This document shows positions 54,425 through 61,903 of a stretch of 64,000 nt of DNA, piece by piece. The position numbers were made by a program, and so were the translations under genes. Source of the DNA: Sandaracinaceae bacterium (GTDB lineage: Bacteria > Myxococcota_A > Polyangia > Polyangiales > Houyiibacteriaceae); the NCBI GenBank assembly GCA_020633075.1, contig JACKEI010000001.1, positions 992,001 to 1,056,000 of the forward strand, in the 5' to 3' direction. A model generated the notes under the pieces. The model searched no databases. It saw only the letters and a list, made by a program, of their open reading frames with translations, and was not told the DNA's origin. The first letter of the stretch is position 1, and every line of letters begins with the position of its first letter.

Positions 54425-54704
54425 CGGTGTGCTGGATTCCGCGGAGCAGTGTGAGCCAGCGCTGATTCCCGGGACGTGCACTCCGTTCTGTCAGTCGGCC
54501 ACTCCACAATGTGGCAATGGCACGCTCGAGGTGGGCGAGGAGTGCGACGACGGGGCGGCGAACAGCGACACTCAACCCAATGCATGCCGCACCAACTGTG
54601 CGTTGCCCTTCTGCGGTGACCTTGTTGTCGACACGGGAGAGGACTGCGATCCGCAAAGCTCTGTCGAGTTCTGTACGGCTCTCTGCCTGGGGAATATCGG
54701 ATGA
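54366..54704 (+). CDS. Myxococcus-type cysteine-rich repeat protein, probably 5'-truncated
   Basis: 112 residues from GTG 54366. Three units of the CGDG/CGNG-type repeat are visible: LPACGDGVLDSAEQCEP, CGNGTLEVGEECDDG and CGDLVVDTGEDCD, the pattern of the cysteine-rich (DUF4215/TIGR02232-like) repeat of Myxococcota surface proteins. These are normally exported, yet no signal peptide is present: the first codons come from the 178-bp repeat. The original N-terminus was probably lost at the junction. The stop overlaps the next start (ATGA), so an operon with the lipoprotein and vWA genes is intact downstream. Confidence 0.65.
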   Translation: MVTGMSSEGGSTCVLPACGDGVLDSAEQCEPALIPGTCTPFCQSATPQCGNGTLEVGEECDDGAANSDTQPNACRTNCALPFCGDLVVDTGEDCDPQSSVEFCTALCLGNIG

Positions 54705-55198
54705 CTCGCGCTACTCCCCAACACCGCTCATCGCGGTCACTGTCGTTTCTCGGTGCGCTCCTGCTGGCGGGCTGTGCCCAAGAGCCGCTGTCGGTGCCCT
54801 ACGACCAGCTCTATGTTCCGTGCGAGACCGACATCGACTGCCCTCGGGAGGCTCCCGAGTGCTACACACACCGCTTCTACACAGCGCCAATCCGCGAGAA
54901 CGTGGTTGAGTTTAGGCAGTGCTCCCGTACCTGTTCCGTCCGTCGCCCCTGTCGTGACGGGACGATAAACAACGGTGACGATGGAGATTTCGTCGTCGTG
55001 AGCGGCTACTGCGGCTACGAAGACGAACGTGGGGTTCACGACCGGCTTGCTCAAGCCGACATGGGGCATTGTCTCGACGGCGGCAACAACCGGTACGAGG
55101 AGTACCCCACCTGTTCTACGCAGGGCACGGCACGCGTGGAGGTCTTCGATGGTCGCGGCTATGCCTCTCCGTGCTTGCCCCCACCGCTTGAACCTTGA
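54701..55198 (+). CDS. Cys-rich predicted lipoprotein
   Basis: 165 residues. Clear signal peptide and lipobox (SFLGALLLAGC). The mature part has Cys pairs and the CETDIDCPREAPEC segment typical of Polyangia surface lipoproteins, then SRTCSVRRPCRDG and a closing PTCSTQGTARVEVFDG. It overlaps the vWA frame by 4 bp with a rare TTG start there. Since the vWA product has no export signal of its own, the two may be parts of one lipoprotein separated by a frameshift, or a coupled pair. Confidence 0.7.
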   Translation: MTRATPQHRSSRSLSFLGALLLAGCAQEPLSVPYDQLYVPCETDIDCPREAPECYTHRFYTAPIRENVVEFRQCSRTCSVRRPCRDGTINNGDDGDFVVVSGYCGYEDERGVHDRLAQADMGHCLDGGNNRYEEYPTCSTQGTARVEVFDGRGYASPCLPPPLEP

Positions 55199-57018
55199 GG
55201 CATCCTCTCCCCGGCCGCAGCTTTGTCGTGCGCCTGAGTGAGGTCGAGGACATCGACCTGCTGTTCATGGTAGACAACTCACGATCGATGGCCGAGGAGC
55301 AGGCCGCCGTCGTGCAGGAGATTCCCCGTCTCGTTGCCGTGCTCGCGAGTGGCGACCGAGATGACGACGGGATTCAAGACTTCCGTCCTCTTACCAGCGT
55401 GCACCTCGGGGTCATCACCAGCGACATGGGGATCGGTGGGGTTTCGTTGTCGGCCAACGCGGGGTGTACAGTACTTTTGGGTGACGACGGGGTGTTTCTC
55501 ACCGAAACGCGCGGCACGAACGCGAGCTGTGCCGCGAGCTACCCCCCCTTCTTGTCGTTCGCGAGCGACACGGACGACCCGCTGGCCTTTGCGGACGCGG
55601 CGGGCTGTCTGGCCACCACGGGGTCTGGGGGGTGCGCGTTCGAGCAGCAGCTGGAGGCGGTGCTCAAGGCGCTGACCCCGGCCGAGTCCGACGTGCGCTT
55701 CGAGCATGAGCGGGGCGGCGAGATAATCCGAAGCACGCGAGGGCACGGCGGCTCCGGCTTGAACCAGGGATTCCTCCGGGACACGTCGCTGTTGGCGGTG
55801 GTCATGATCACGGACGAGGACGACTGTTCCAGTCGTGACCTGGACCTGTACGACATCACCCCTCCAACGCCGGAGCTTGCCCAATACCCCGTGCCTGTCG
55901 ACGCCACGGGCTTCATCTCGGCCAATCTGCAGTGCTCGACCTATCGCGACGCGCACTATGACGTCATCAAGCGGCACGTCGCGGGCTTGTTGGCCGTGCG
56001 TCCCGACGTCCCTGACCTGCTCGTGTTCGCCGCTATCGCTGGCGTTTCACCGGCTGCCCTGGCAGCCCATACCCGCACAGATACCGTGGACGGAAGCGAG
56101 CAGACTATCGTCGACTACGCTGGCCTCTTGGGCGACTCCTCCATGCAGGAGGTCGTCGCCGCCGACCTCAGCAACCTCGTCCCCGGATGTACGCGTCCGG
56201 ACCCTGACGCTCCGAACGACGTCATGCGCGTCAATAGCGCCACTCCCCCGCGCCGTCTGGTGCGAGTTGCAGAAGGCCTCGAGCGCCAAGGAGCCCATGG
56301 CGTGGTGGCTTCCATCTGCCAGGCACGTGACACGGCGAACAGGGACTACCACGCGGACTTCACGCCTGCTTTCGACAAAATCCTACTCGCGGTGGAGAAT
56401 GCCTTGCCGCCAGGCTGTATCCACGAGCAGCTTGCCCGGCGAGGCACCGGCGCAGTGAACTGCGTGGTCCTCGAGACGCTGCCCGCAGGGGTCAGCTGTG
56501 CCTCGCAGGCAGCACGTGGGCGTGACGCGACACCCGTCCGTATAGACAGTGCCGGGGCGTCGATGCGCGAGACGTGTCGTGTAGCGCAGCTGGTTCCAAC
56601 CGACGATGACTTGTCCGGTGCACGCGACCCATCCGGTCTTGGGTGGTTCTATGACGACTACACGAGTCAGCTCCCGTCTCGCTGTTCACCTGGCCGGCAG
56701 GCCGTCGTGTTTACGGCCGGTGCCGAGCCCACCGTGGATTCGGACGTGGACATGGAATGCTTGGGCGCGGCTCCGTCCGAGCCGTCCCGGGCCGATGTTG
56801 GCACGGGCTGCGTCGTCGATCCGCGCGCGTGCGCTCTGAGCGGGACCGCCCTGGCGAGCTTGAGAGCCCAGTACCGTCGGCCTAGTGCGACACTTGTGTG
56901 CGCCGGTGCCGGCAACTGTCACTTGTCCTGTACGACCGACGGCGATTGCCCCGGGTTGCAGGCATGCTTCGACGTGGGCGGCGAGCGGGTGTGCCAGGAG
57001 ACCACCTGCCACCTGTGA
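55195..57018 (+). CDS. vWA-domain surface-type protein (possibly the C-terminal part of the preceding lipoprotein)
   Basis: 607 residues from TTG 55195. The vWA MIDAS motif is DNSRS at residues 27-31 in DIDLLFMVDNSRSM, followed by LASGDRDDDGIQDF, VHLGVITSDMGIGG, and further on ITDEDDCSSRDL. The C-terminus is Cys-rich (CHLSCTTDGDCPGLQACFDVGG). This resembles lipoproteins abundant in Sandaracinus-like genomes. vWA domains bind metal-dependent protein ligands. No signal peptide precedes it, and the protein-like sequence continues right to the TTG, which supports a frame break. Base composition is noticeably lower in GC3 than lon. Confidence 0.75.
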   Translation: MRHPLPGRSFVVRLSEVEDIDLLFMVDNSRSMAEEQAAVVQEIPRLVAVLASGDRDDDGIQDFRPLTSVHLGVITSDMGIGGVSLSANAGCTVLLGDDGVFLTETRGTNASCAASYPPFLSFASDTDDPLAFADAAGCLATTGSGGCAFEQQLEAVLKALTPAESDVRFEHERGGEIIRSTRGHGGSGLNQGFLRDTSLLAVVMITDEDDCSSRDLDLYDITPPTPELAQYPVPVDATGFISANLQCSTYRDAHYDVIKRHVAGLLAVRPDVPDLLVFAAIAGVSPAALAAHTRTDTVDGSEQTIVDYAGLLGDSSMQEVVAADLSNLVPGCTRPDPDAPNDVMRVNSATPPRRLVRVAEGLERQGAHGVVASICQARDTANRDYHADFTPAFDKILLAVENALPPGCIHEQLARRGTGAVNCVVLETLPAGVSCASQAARGRDATPVRIDSAGASMRETCRVAQLVPTDDDLSGARDPSGLGWFYDDYTSQLPSRCSPGRQAVVFTAGAEPTVDSDVDMECLGAAPSEPSRADVGTGCVVDPRACALSGTALASLRAQYRRPSATLVCAGAGNCHLSCTTDGDCPGLQACFDVGGERVCQETTCHL

Positions 57019-57054
57019 CGGGCGCGCACGCTCTGCCTGGGTTCGGATGCAGGG

Positions 57055-57171
57055 CGCCCGGCGCCGGGGTCCAGGCCCAAGCGTAGGTCCCGCGCAGGGG
57101 CGCGTGGCTCAGTCGGGCCCGCGCCCAGTGTCGGACTCGCGGGCCAGCTGCGCGTCGCGTGCCGCGCGCTT
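57055..57171. repeat. Right copy of the direct repeat flanking the cassette region, with lon tail relic
   Basis: Partner of 53532-53648. Bases 57055-57086 encode a copy of the lon C-terminus ending in PGAGVQAQA, with TAG in place of TAA, although no lon precedes it. The remainder is the native 3' part of the 58-residue membrane gene on the minus strand. Confidence 0.9.
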
Positions 57172-57285
57172 GCGGTTGTCCGAGCGGCGGCCGATCACGA
57201 TGAGCGCGCTGGCGCAGATGGTGAAGAACGCGACCACGATGGTGCACGCGAAGTACCAGATGAGCGCGCTGCTGCCTGAGCCCAC
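57109..57285 (-). CDS. Small single-pass membrane protein, 58 residues
   Basis: Too short for usual ORF listing. GTG 57285 shares a base with the TAG stop of the response regulator (TAGTG), so it is translationally coupled. One hydrophobic helix (about 8-31, LIWYFACTIVVAFFTICASALIVI) is followed by a basic stop-transfer RRSDNRKRAARDAQLARE. A truncated duplicate of its 3' end beside lon shows that it was present before the insertion. It could be a small membrane partner of the response regulator; no family is known to me. Confidence 0.7.
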   Translation of the reverse strand: MGSGSSALIWYFACTIVVAFFTICASALIVIGRRSDNRKRAARDAQLARESDTGRGPD

Positions 57286-57998
57286 TAGCCGACCTCTTCC
57301 TTGGCGACCGCCAGCCGGTAGCCCACGCCGTACACCGTGAGGATGTAGCGCGGCTTGTCCGGCTGCGGCTCGATCTTCTTGCGCAGCTTGACGATGAAGT
57401 TGTCCACCGTGCGCGTGTTGCCCGTGCTGCCCCAGACCTTCTCAAGGATGTCGTCGCGCGACACGGGCTGCCCGCCGTGCGCGTGCAGCATGGCCAGCAG
57501 CTGCACCTCGAAGAACGACAGCTGCTCCACCTCGCCGCCCGGCATGCGCAGCTCCTGCGTGGCCGGGTCCACGGTGCACTCGCCCACGGCGAACTCCTCG
57601 AGAGGCGCGAGCGTGGTGCGCTTGGCGCGCCGCAGCAGCGCCCGCACCCGCGCCATGAGCTCGCTCACGCTGAAGGGCTTGGTGACGTAGTCGTCCGCGC
57701 CGGCGTCCAGCCCGCGGATCTTGTCCGCCTCCTGACTGCGCGCCGTCAGCATGAGGATGGGCACGTTGGCGTCCCAGGCGCGCACGGCCTCGCACACCTG
57801 GTAGCCGTTCATGTCCGGCAGCATGACGTCCAGCAGGATGCAGTCGGGGCGCTCGGCCTTGGCCATGCTCACCGCCTCGCTGCCGCGCTTGGCGTGCCGC
57901 ACGGCGAAGCCCTCGAACTCCAGGCTGTCGCACAGGCCGAGGGCCAGCGCGGGGTCGTCTTCGACCAGGAGGACGGTCTGTGTGGGGGCACTCGTCAC
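57285..57998 (-). CDS. OmpR/PhoB-type response regulator
   Basis: 237 residues from GTG. The receiver domain has the acidic pair EDDP, phospho-acceptor Asp in ILLDVMLPD, a Thr in MLTARSQ and Lys in VTKPFSVSEL. A winged-helix effector domain follows from about 140 (LSFFEVQLLAMLHAHGG, RTVDNFIVKLRKKIEP, YILTVYGVGYRL). All phosphorylation residues are present. No histidine kinase gene is in the window, so it is an orphan by position; the only coupled gene is the 58-residue membrane protein. Confidence 0.95.
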   Translation of the reverse strand: MTSAPTQTVLLVEDDPALALGLCDSLEFEGFAVRHAKRGSEAVSMAKAERPDCILLDVMLPDMNGYQVCEAVRAWDANVPILMLTARSQEADKIRGLDAGADDYVTKPFSVSELMARVRALLRRAKRTTLAPLEEFAVGECTVDPATQELRMPGGEVEQLSFFEVQLLAMLHAHGGQPVSRDDILEKVWGSTGNTRTVDNFIVKLRKKIEPQPDKPRYILTVYGVGYRLAVAKEEVG

Positions 57999-58028
57999 GA
58001 GGCGCGACTGTAGCAGCGTTGGGCCATG

Positions 58029-59210
58029 TCAGCCCCCCGACATCAGCTCGAGGGGGATGTCCACGGGGGGCGTGGCGTCGTTGGGATCGTCGCACCAGCC
58101 GTCGGGCAGGGTGACGCGCTGGCGTCCGGAGGTCTTGCCGCGCTTCACGCGCATGGCGCTGGGCGGGAAGGGCTCGGCGGAGTCGAAGGACGCGAGCGCC
58201 GCCTGCAGCTCCGCGATGGAGCACACGCTGGTGAGCGCCTGCCGGAGCTGGGCGCTGCCGCGGAAGCCCTTGGTGTACCAGGTGGCGTGGCGGCGGAACT
58301 GTCGCATGGCGTGCTCCTCGCCCATGAACTCGGTCAGCAGCGCCGCGTGCTCCAGCATGATGGCCGCCACGCCGCCGAAGTCGGGCGGGTTCTCGGGCTC
58401 TTGCCCCTCGAACACGGCGCTCAGGTCACGGAAGAGCCACGGGCGCCCGAGGCAGCCGCGCCCCACCACCACGCCGTCGCAGCCCGTGAGCCGCATCATG
58501 CGCAGCGCGTCGCGCGCCTCCCAGATGTCGCCGTTGCCCAGCACGGGGATGTGCGTGACCAGCCGCTTCAGGTCCGCGATGGCCTCCCAGTCGGCCTCGC
58601 CGTCGTACAGCTGGGCGGCCGTGCGCGCGTGCAGGGCCACCGCCGCGCAGCCCTCCTCTTGGCCGATGCGCCCCGCGTCCCGGTAGGTGAGCAGGTCGTC
58701 GTCCACGCCGCTGCGGAACTTGATGGTCACGGGGACGTCCCCCGCGTTCTGGACGGCCGCGCGCACGATGCTGGCCAGCAGGGCCGGGCGCGCCGGGATG
58801 GCCGAGCCGCCGCCCTTGCGCGTGACCTTGGGCACGGGGCAGCCGAAGTTCATGTCGATGTGGTCGACGTGCCCCTCTCCCACCAGGCGCTTCACGGCCT
58901 CGCCCACGTAGTACGGGTCCACGCCGTAGAGCTGCAGGCTGCGCGGGGTCTCGTCCGGGTGGAAGTCCGCCAGCTTGAGCGTCTTGTCGCGGCCCTCCAC
59001 CAGCGGGCGCGCGGTGATCATCTCGCTCACGTACAGACCCGCGCCGAACTTGCGGCAGATCATGCGGAAGGGCCAGTTGGTCACGCCGGCCATGGGCGCG
59101 AGCACCACCGGCGGCCACACCCGCAGCGGTCCGATGGCAATGGGCGCGAACTCCCCCGGGGCGGGGAGCGGTACGTCACGGTTCAGCTCGCTGCGATAGA
59201 CCTCGTCCAC
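58029..59210 (-). CDS. tRNA-dihydrouridine synthase (Dus family)
   Basis: About 393 residues from GTG 59210, favoured because GGAG precedes it and the residues of the longer frame (GTG 59363) are poorly protein-like. FMN TIM-barrel: VVLAPMAGVTNWPFRMICRKFG, LQLYGVDP, IDMNFGCPVPKVTRKGGGSA with the catalytic Cys, TIKFRSGVDD, VALHARTAAQLY, VLGNGDIWEARDAL and VVVGRGCLGRPWLF. It reduces uridines in tRNA D-loops. Closest to DusB. It lies downstream of rtcA, possibly in the same transcript, which would join tRNA modification to RNA repair. Confidence 0.93.
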   Translation of the reverse strand: MDEVYRSELNRDVPLPAPGEFAPIAIGPLRVWPPVVLAPMAGVTNWPFRMICRKFGAGLYVSEMITARPLVEGRDKTLKLADFHPDETPRSLQLYGVDPYYVGEAVKRLVGEGHVDHIDMNFGCPVPKVTRKGGGSAIPARPALLASIVRAAVQNAGDVPVTIKFRSGVDDDLLTYRDAGRIGQEEGCAAVALHARTAAQLYDGEADWEAIADLKRLVTHIPVLGNGDIWEARDALRMMRLTGCDGVVVGRGCLGRPWLFRDLSAVFEGQEPENPPDFGGVAAIMLEHAALLTEFMGEEHAMRQFRRHATWYTKGFRGSAQLRQALTSVCSIAELQAALASFDSAEPFPPSAMRVKRGKTSGRQRVTLPDGWCDDPNDATPPVDIPLELMSGG

Positions 59211-59363
59211 GGCTCCGGTATGAGGCGCGGCCGGGCGCGCGGCAAGAGGGGCGCTCTCAGCGCGCCGCGTGCGCACGGTTCGCAGATGGGTCGCAGGTGG
59301 GTCGCAGCTGGTCAGCAGTCGGGCACGCACACGCCCCGCCGAGGCTGACCCGATGGCCACCAC

Positions 59364-60395
59364 TCAGGCGGTGCCGCGCAGGGTGAGCGTGGTCACGCCG
59401 CTCCCGTCCGCTTCGTCGGAGATGGACAACGGCATGAACTGCTGGATGACCGCGAGGTTGGTGCGGCTGTGCAGGGTGAGCGGCGTGGTCCGGAGCGCGC
59501 CGCCGCCGGCCAGCGCCATGGGCAAGAGCAGCTGGTCCGCGAGGTGCGGGCCTACAGACACGCCCGCACGCAGGAGCGCTTCCGTCTCCACTACGGCGCC
59601 CTGCGCCACGGCCTCGGCGGACACCCCGCGGCGCCCAAAGGCGGTGACCTGCTCCGTCCCGTGCTCCGACGCGAGCTCCACCATCAGCACGTTGCCGGGG
59701 CCCGGGGACTTCACGCCCATGCCGCGGCGCAGCTCCGCGGGTACCCCCAGCGCGTCTCCCGCGTGGGCGAGCTCGCGCTGGGCGACGACGAAGGGCAGGT
59801 TGGCGACCAAGGCGGTCAGGCCCGTCACGCGCAGGGGCGCCGGCTCGACGAGCGAGAGCGGCGTCCACGCGCGCACGGGCTGCACGCGCAGCACGAAGCG
59901 TCCGCCGCCCGCTGGGTAGAACCCGTGGCGCTCGAGCGTCACCTCCAGCTCGGCGCCCATGCGCCGCAGCAGAGGCACGAACACCCGCGCGAAGAAGTCG
60001 AAGGAGGGAGCGCCCATGGCGTGCGTGCCGCCCTCGAACACCACCTCGCTCGGCCCGTCGGCCATGAGCAGCATGGGCAGCACCGTCTGGCACACGAGGC
60101 ACGCGCTGCCCGCCGTCCCCACCGCGAAGTGGTAGCGCCCGGCGCGCACGCGGCCCGGGGTGAAGCGCAGCGTCTGGCTGCCCAGCTCGTCGCCCTCCAC
60201 CCGCGCACCGCTGATCTCGGCCGCGGCGCGCAGCGCGGTCAGGTGCTGGCGCAGGAGGCCTGACTTGCTGCGCCCCGCGCGCACGCGCGTAACGCGCACC
60301 GGTGTGCCGGTGATGGCCGAGAGGGCGAGGGAGGTGCGCAGGACCTGCCCGCCTCCCTCACCCTGGCTTCCGTCGATGTGTCGCTCGCTCGTCAT
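59364..60395 (-). CDS. rtcA: RNA 3'-terminal phosphate cyclase
   Basis: 343 residues. Converts RNA 3'-phosphate to 2',3'-cyclic phosphate using ATP through a covalent His-AMP. Seen: the family opening DGSQGEGGGQVLRTSLALSAITG, RSKSGLLRQHLTAL, and the C-terminal GVSVGPHLADQLLLPMAL with the reactive His. Normal length. It starts 3 bp after rtcB's stop, so both are under the sigma-54 promoter before rtcB. Confidence 0.97.
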   Translation of the reverse strand: MTSERHIDGSQGEGGGQVLRTSLALSAITGTPVRVTRVRAGRSKSGLLRQHLTALRAAAEISGARVEGDELGSQTLRFTPGRVRAGRYHFAVGTAGSACLVCQTVLPMLLMADGPSEVVFEGGTHAMGAPSFDFFARVFVPLLRRMGAELEVTLERHGFYPAGGGRFVLRVQPVRAWTPLSLVEPAPLRVTGLTALVANLPFVVAQRELAHAGDALGVPAELRRGMGVKSPGPGNVLMVELASEHGTEQVTAFGRRGVSAEAVAQGAVVETEALLRAGVSVGPHLADQLLLPMALAGGGALRTTPLTLHSRTNLAVIQQFMPLSISDEADGSGVTTLTLRGTA

Positions 60396-60398
60396 GGA

Positions 60399-61628
60399 CT
60401 AACCCTTCACGCAGAGCACCTGCTTCAGCGTGTGCACCACGTCGACCAGGTCCTGTTGCGCGGCCATCACCGCGTCAATGTCCTTGTACGCCATGGGGAT
60501 CTCGTCGATCACCTCGGCGTCCTTACGGCACTCGACACCTTCGGTGGCGCGGACCTGGTCCTCCACCGTGAAGCGCTTGCGCGCCGCCGTGCGGGACATG
60601 CTGCGGCCGGCGCCGTGGCTGCAGCTGCAGAAGCTCTCGGGGTTGCCCTTGCCGCGCACGATGTAGGAGCGCGTCCCCATCGAGCCCGGGATGATGCCCA
60701 GCTCGCCTTCGCCCGCGCGCACTGCGCCCTTGCGCGTCACCAGCACGCTCTCGCCGTAGTGCTTCTCGCGCGCCACGTAGTTGTGGTGGCAGTTCACGGC
60801 CAGCTCGGTGGTGCTGAACTCGGGGAGGTCGGGCGACGCCCGCAGCGCGCCCATGACGGCGTGCATCATGAGCTCTCGGTTCTTGGCCGCGAACTCCTGC
60901 GCCCACGACACCGCGCTCACGTAGTCGTCGAAGTGCTGCGAGCCCTCGCTCAGGTACGCGAGGTTGGTGTCCGGCAGCTGGATGAACCAGCGCTCCATCT
61001 CGCGCTTGGCGAGCTCGATGAAGTGCGAGCCGATGCGGTTGCCGACGCCGCGCGACCCGCTGTGCAGCATGACCCAGACGCGCTGCGCCTCGTCCAGGCA
61101 CAGCTCGATGAAGTGGTTGCCGGTGCCGAGCGTACCCAGGTGCGAGACGTGGTTGCTCTGCTTCAGCGCGCGGTGCTTCTCGCACAAGGCCTCGAAGCGC
61201 GGCAGCAGCGCAGCCCAGGCGGCCTCCGTGCTGGCCGGCGGGTTGTGCCACGCGCCACGGTCACCGCGCGCGCCGTGGCCGGTGCGGCCGTGAGGGACCG
61301 TCTTCTCGATGGCGGCCCGCAGCGCGCCCAGGCCGTCCGGCAGGTCCGAGGCCGTGAGCGTGGTCTGCACCGCCATCATGCCGCAGCCGATGTCCACGCC
61401 CACTGCCGCGGGGATGATGGCCTTGTGGGTGGCGATGACGCTGCCCACCGTGGCCCCCTTGCCGAGGTGCACGTCGGGCATGGCGGCGACCCACTTGTGG
61501 ATGAACGGCAGGCTCGCGATGTTGGCGAGCTGCTGCCGCGCGGCGTCCTCCATGGGCACGCCGTTGATCCACGCCTTCACGGGGCGGCCGGGGGTGTCGA
61601 GGACTTGGTAGTGCTGCTGGCTGGTCAT
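60399..61628 (-). CDS. rtcB: RNA-splicing ligase RtcB
   Basis: 409 residues. Joins RNA 2',3'-cyclic phosphate or 3'-phosphate ends to 5'-OH ends with GTP and Mn. Metal and GMP sites are all present: DVHLGKGATVGSVIAT, VGVDIGCGM with the metal Cys, GTGNHFIEL, HSGSRGVGNRIG, VNCHHNYV, and the guanylated His in SHGAGRSMSR. GGAG occurs 14-17 nt before ATG 61628. First gene of rtcBA; activated by RtcR encoded to the right. Confidence 0.98.
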   Translation of the reverse strand: MTSQQHYQVLDTPGRPVKAWINGVPMEDAARQQLANIASLPFIHKWVAAMPDVHLGKGATVGSVIATHKAIIPAAVGVDIGCGMMAVQTTLTASDLPDGLGALRAAIEKTVPHGRTGHGARGDRGAWHNPPASTEAAWAALLPRFEALCEKHRALKQSNHVSHLGTLGTGNHFIELCLDEAQRVWVMLHSGSRGVGNRIGSHFIELAKREMERWFIQLPDTNLAYLSEGSQHFDDYVSAVSWAQEFAAKNRELMMHAVMGALRASPDLPEFSTTELAVNCHHNYVAREKHYGESVLVTRKGAVRAGEGELGIIPGSMGTRSYIVRGKGNPESFCSCSHGAGRSMSRTAARKRFTVEDQVRATEGVECRKDAEVIDEIPMAYKDIDAVMAAQQDLVDVVHTLKQVLCVKG

Positions 61629-61659
61629 GTGCGTGTCTTTCTCCGTTGTACCTCACTAC

Positions 61660-61675
61660 AGCAGGAGCTGTGCCA
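61660..61675 (-). promoter_or_regulatory. Sigma-54 (-24/-12) promoter of rtcBA
   Basis: On the minus strand TGGCAC-N5-CTGCT matches the TGGCAC-N5-TTGCW consensus with one mismatch, and the invariant GG and GC are exactly 10 bp apart. Transcription would begin about 20 nt before the rtcB ATG. The presence of rtcR, a sigma-54 activator, 1.6 kb away independently supports it. Confidence 0.85.
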
Positions 61676-61719
61676 GCTGTTCGGTGACGGAAAGCGCAGC
61701 AATTTCAGCGCGCAGGCCC

Positions 61720-61735
61720 CAAGCTGGTTAGCTTG
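61720..61735. promoter_or_regulatory. Inverted repeat, candidate RtcR upstream activating site
   Basis: CAAGCT and AGCTTG form a perfect palindrome around GGTT, 45 bp upstream of the -24 element. Position and symmetry suit an enhancer site for RtcR, but the site is short and RtcR's recognition sequence in this lineage is unknown to me. It could instead serve the divergent cyclase gene. Confidence 0.3.
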
Positions 61736-61903
61736 TTGGATAGCAGCTTATATCGATGTATCCGTTGGGCACCGAAGGGCCCACATCCCCGGTGCCGCCG
61801 AGGCGCGGGACCCGCGCGCTACGCGACCGGCAGGAGCGTGTATGCTCGCGCGCTGTGGCGTTCCCCCGCGCCATGCCTCCTCGCCGCAGCACCTCCGCCG
61901 CTG

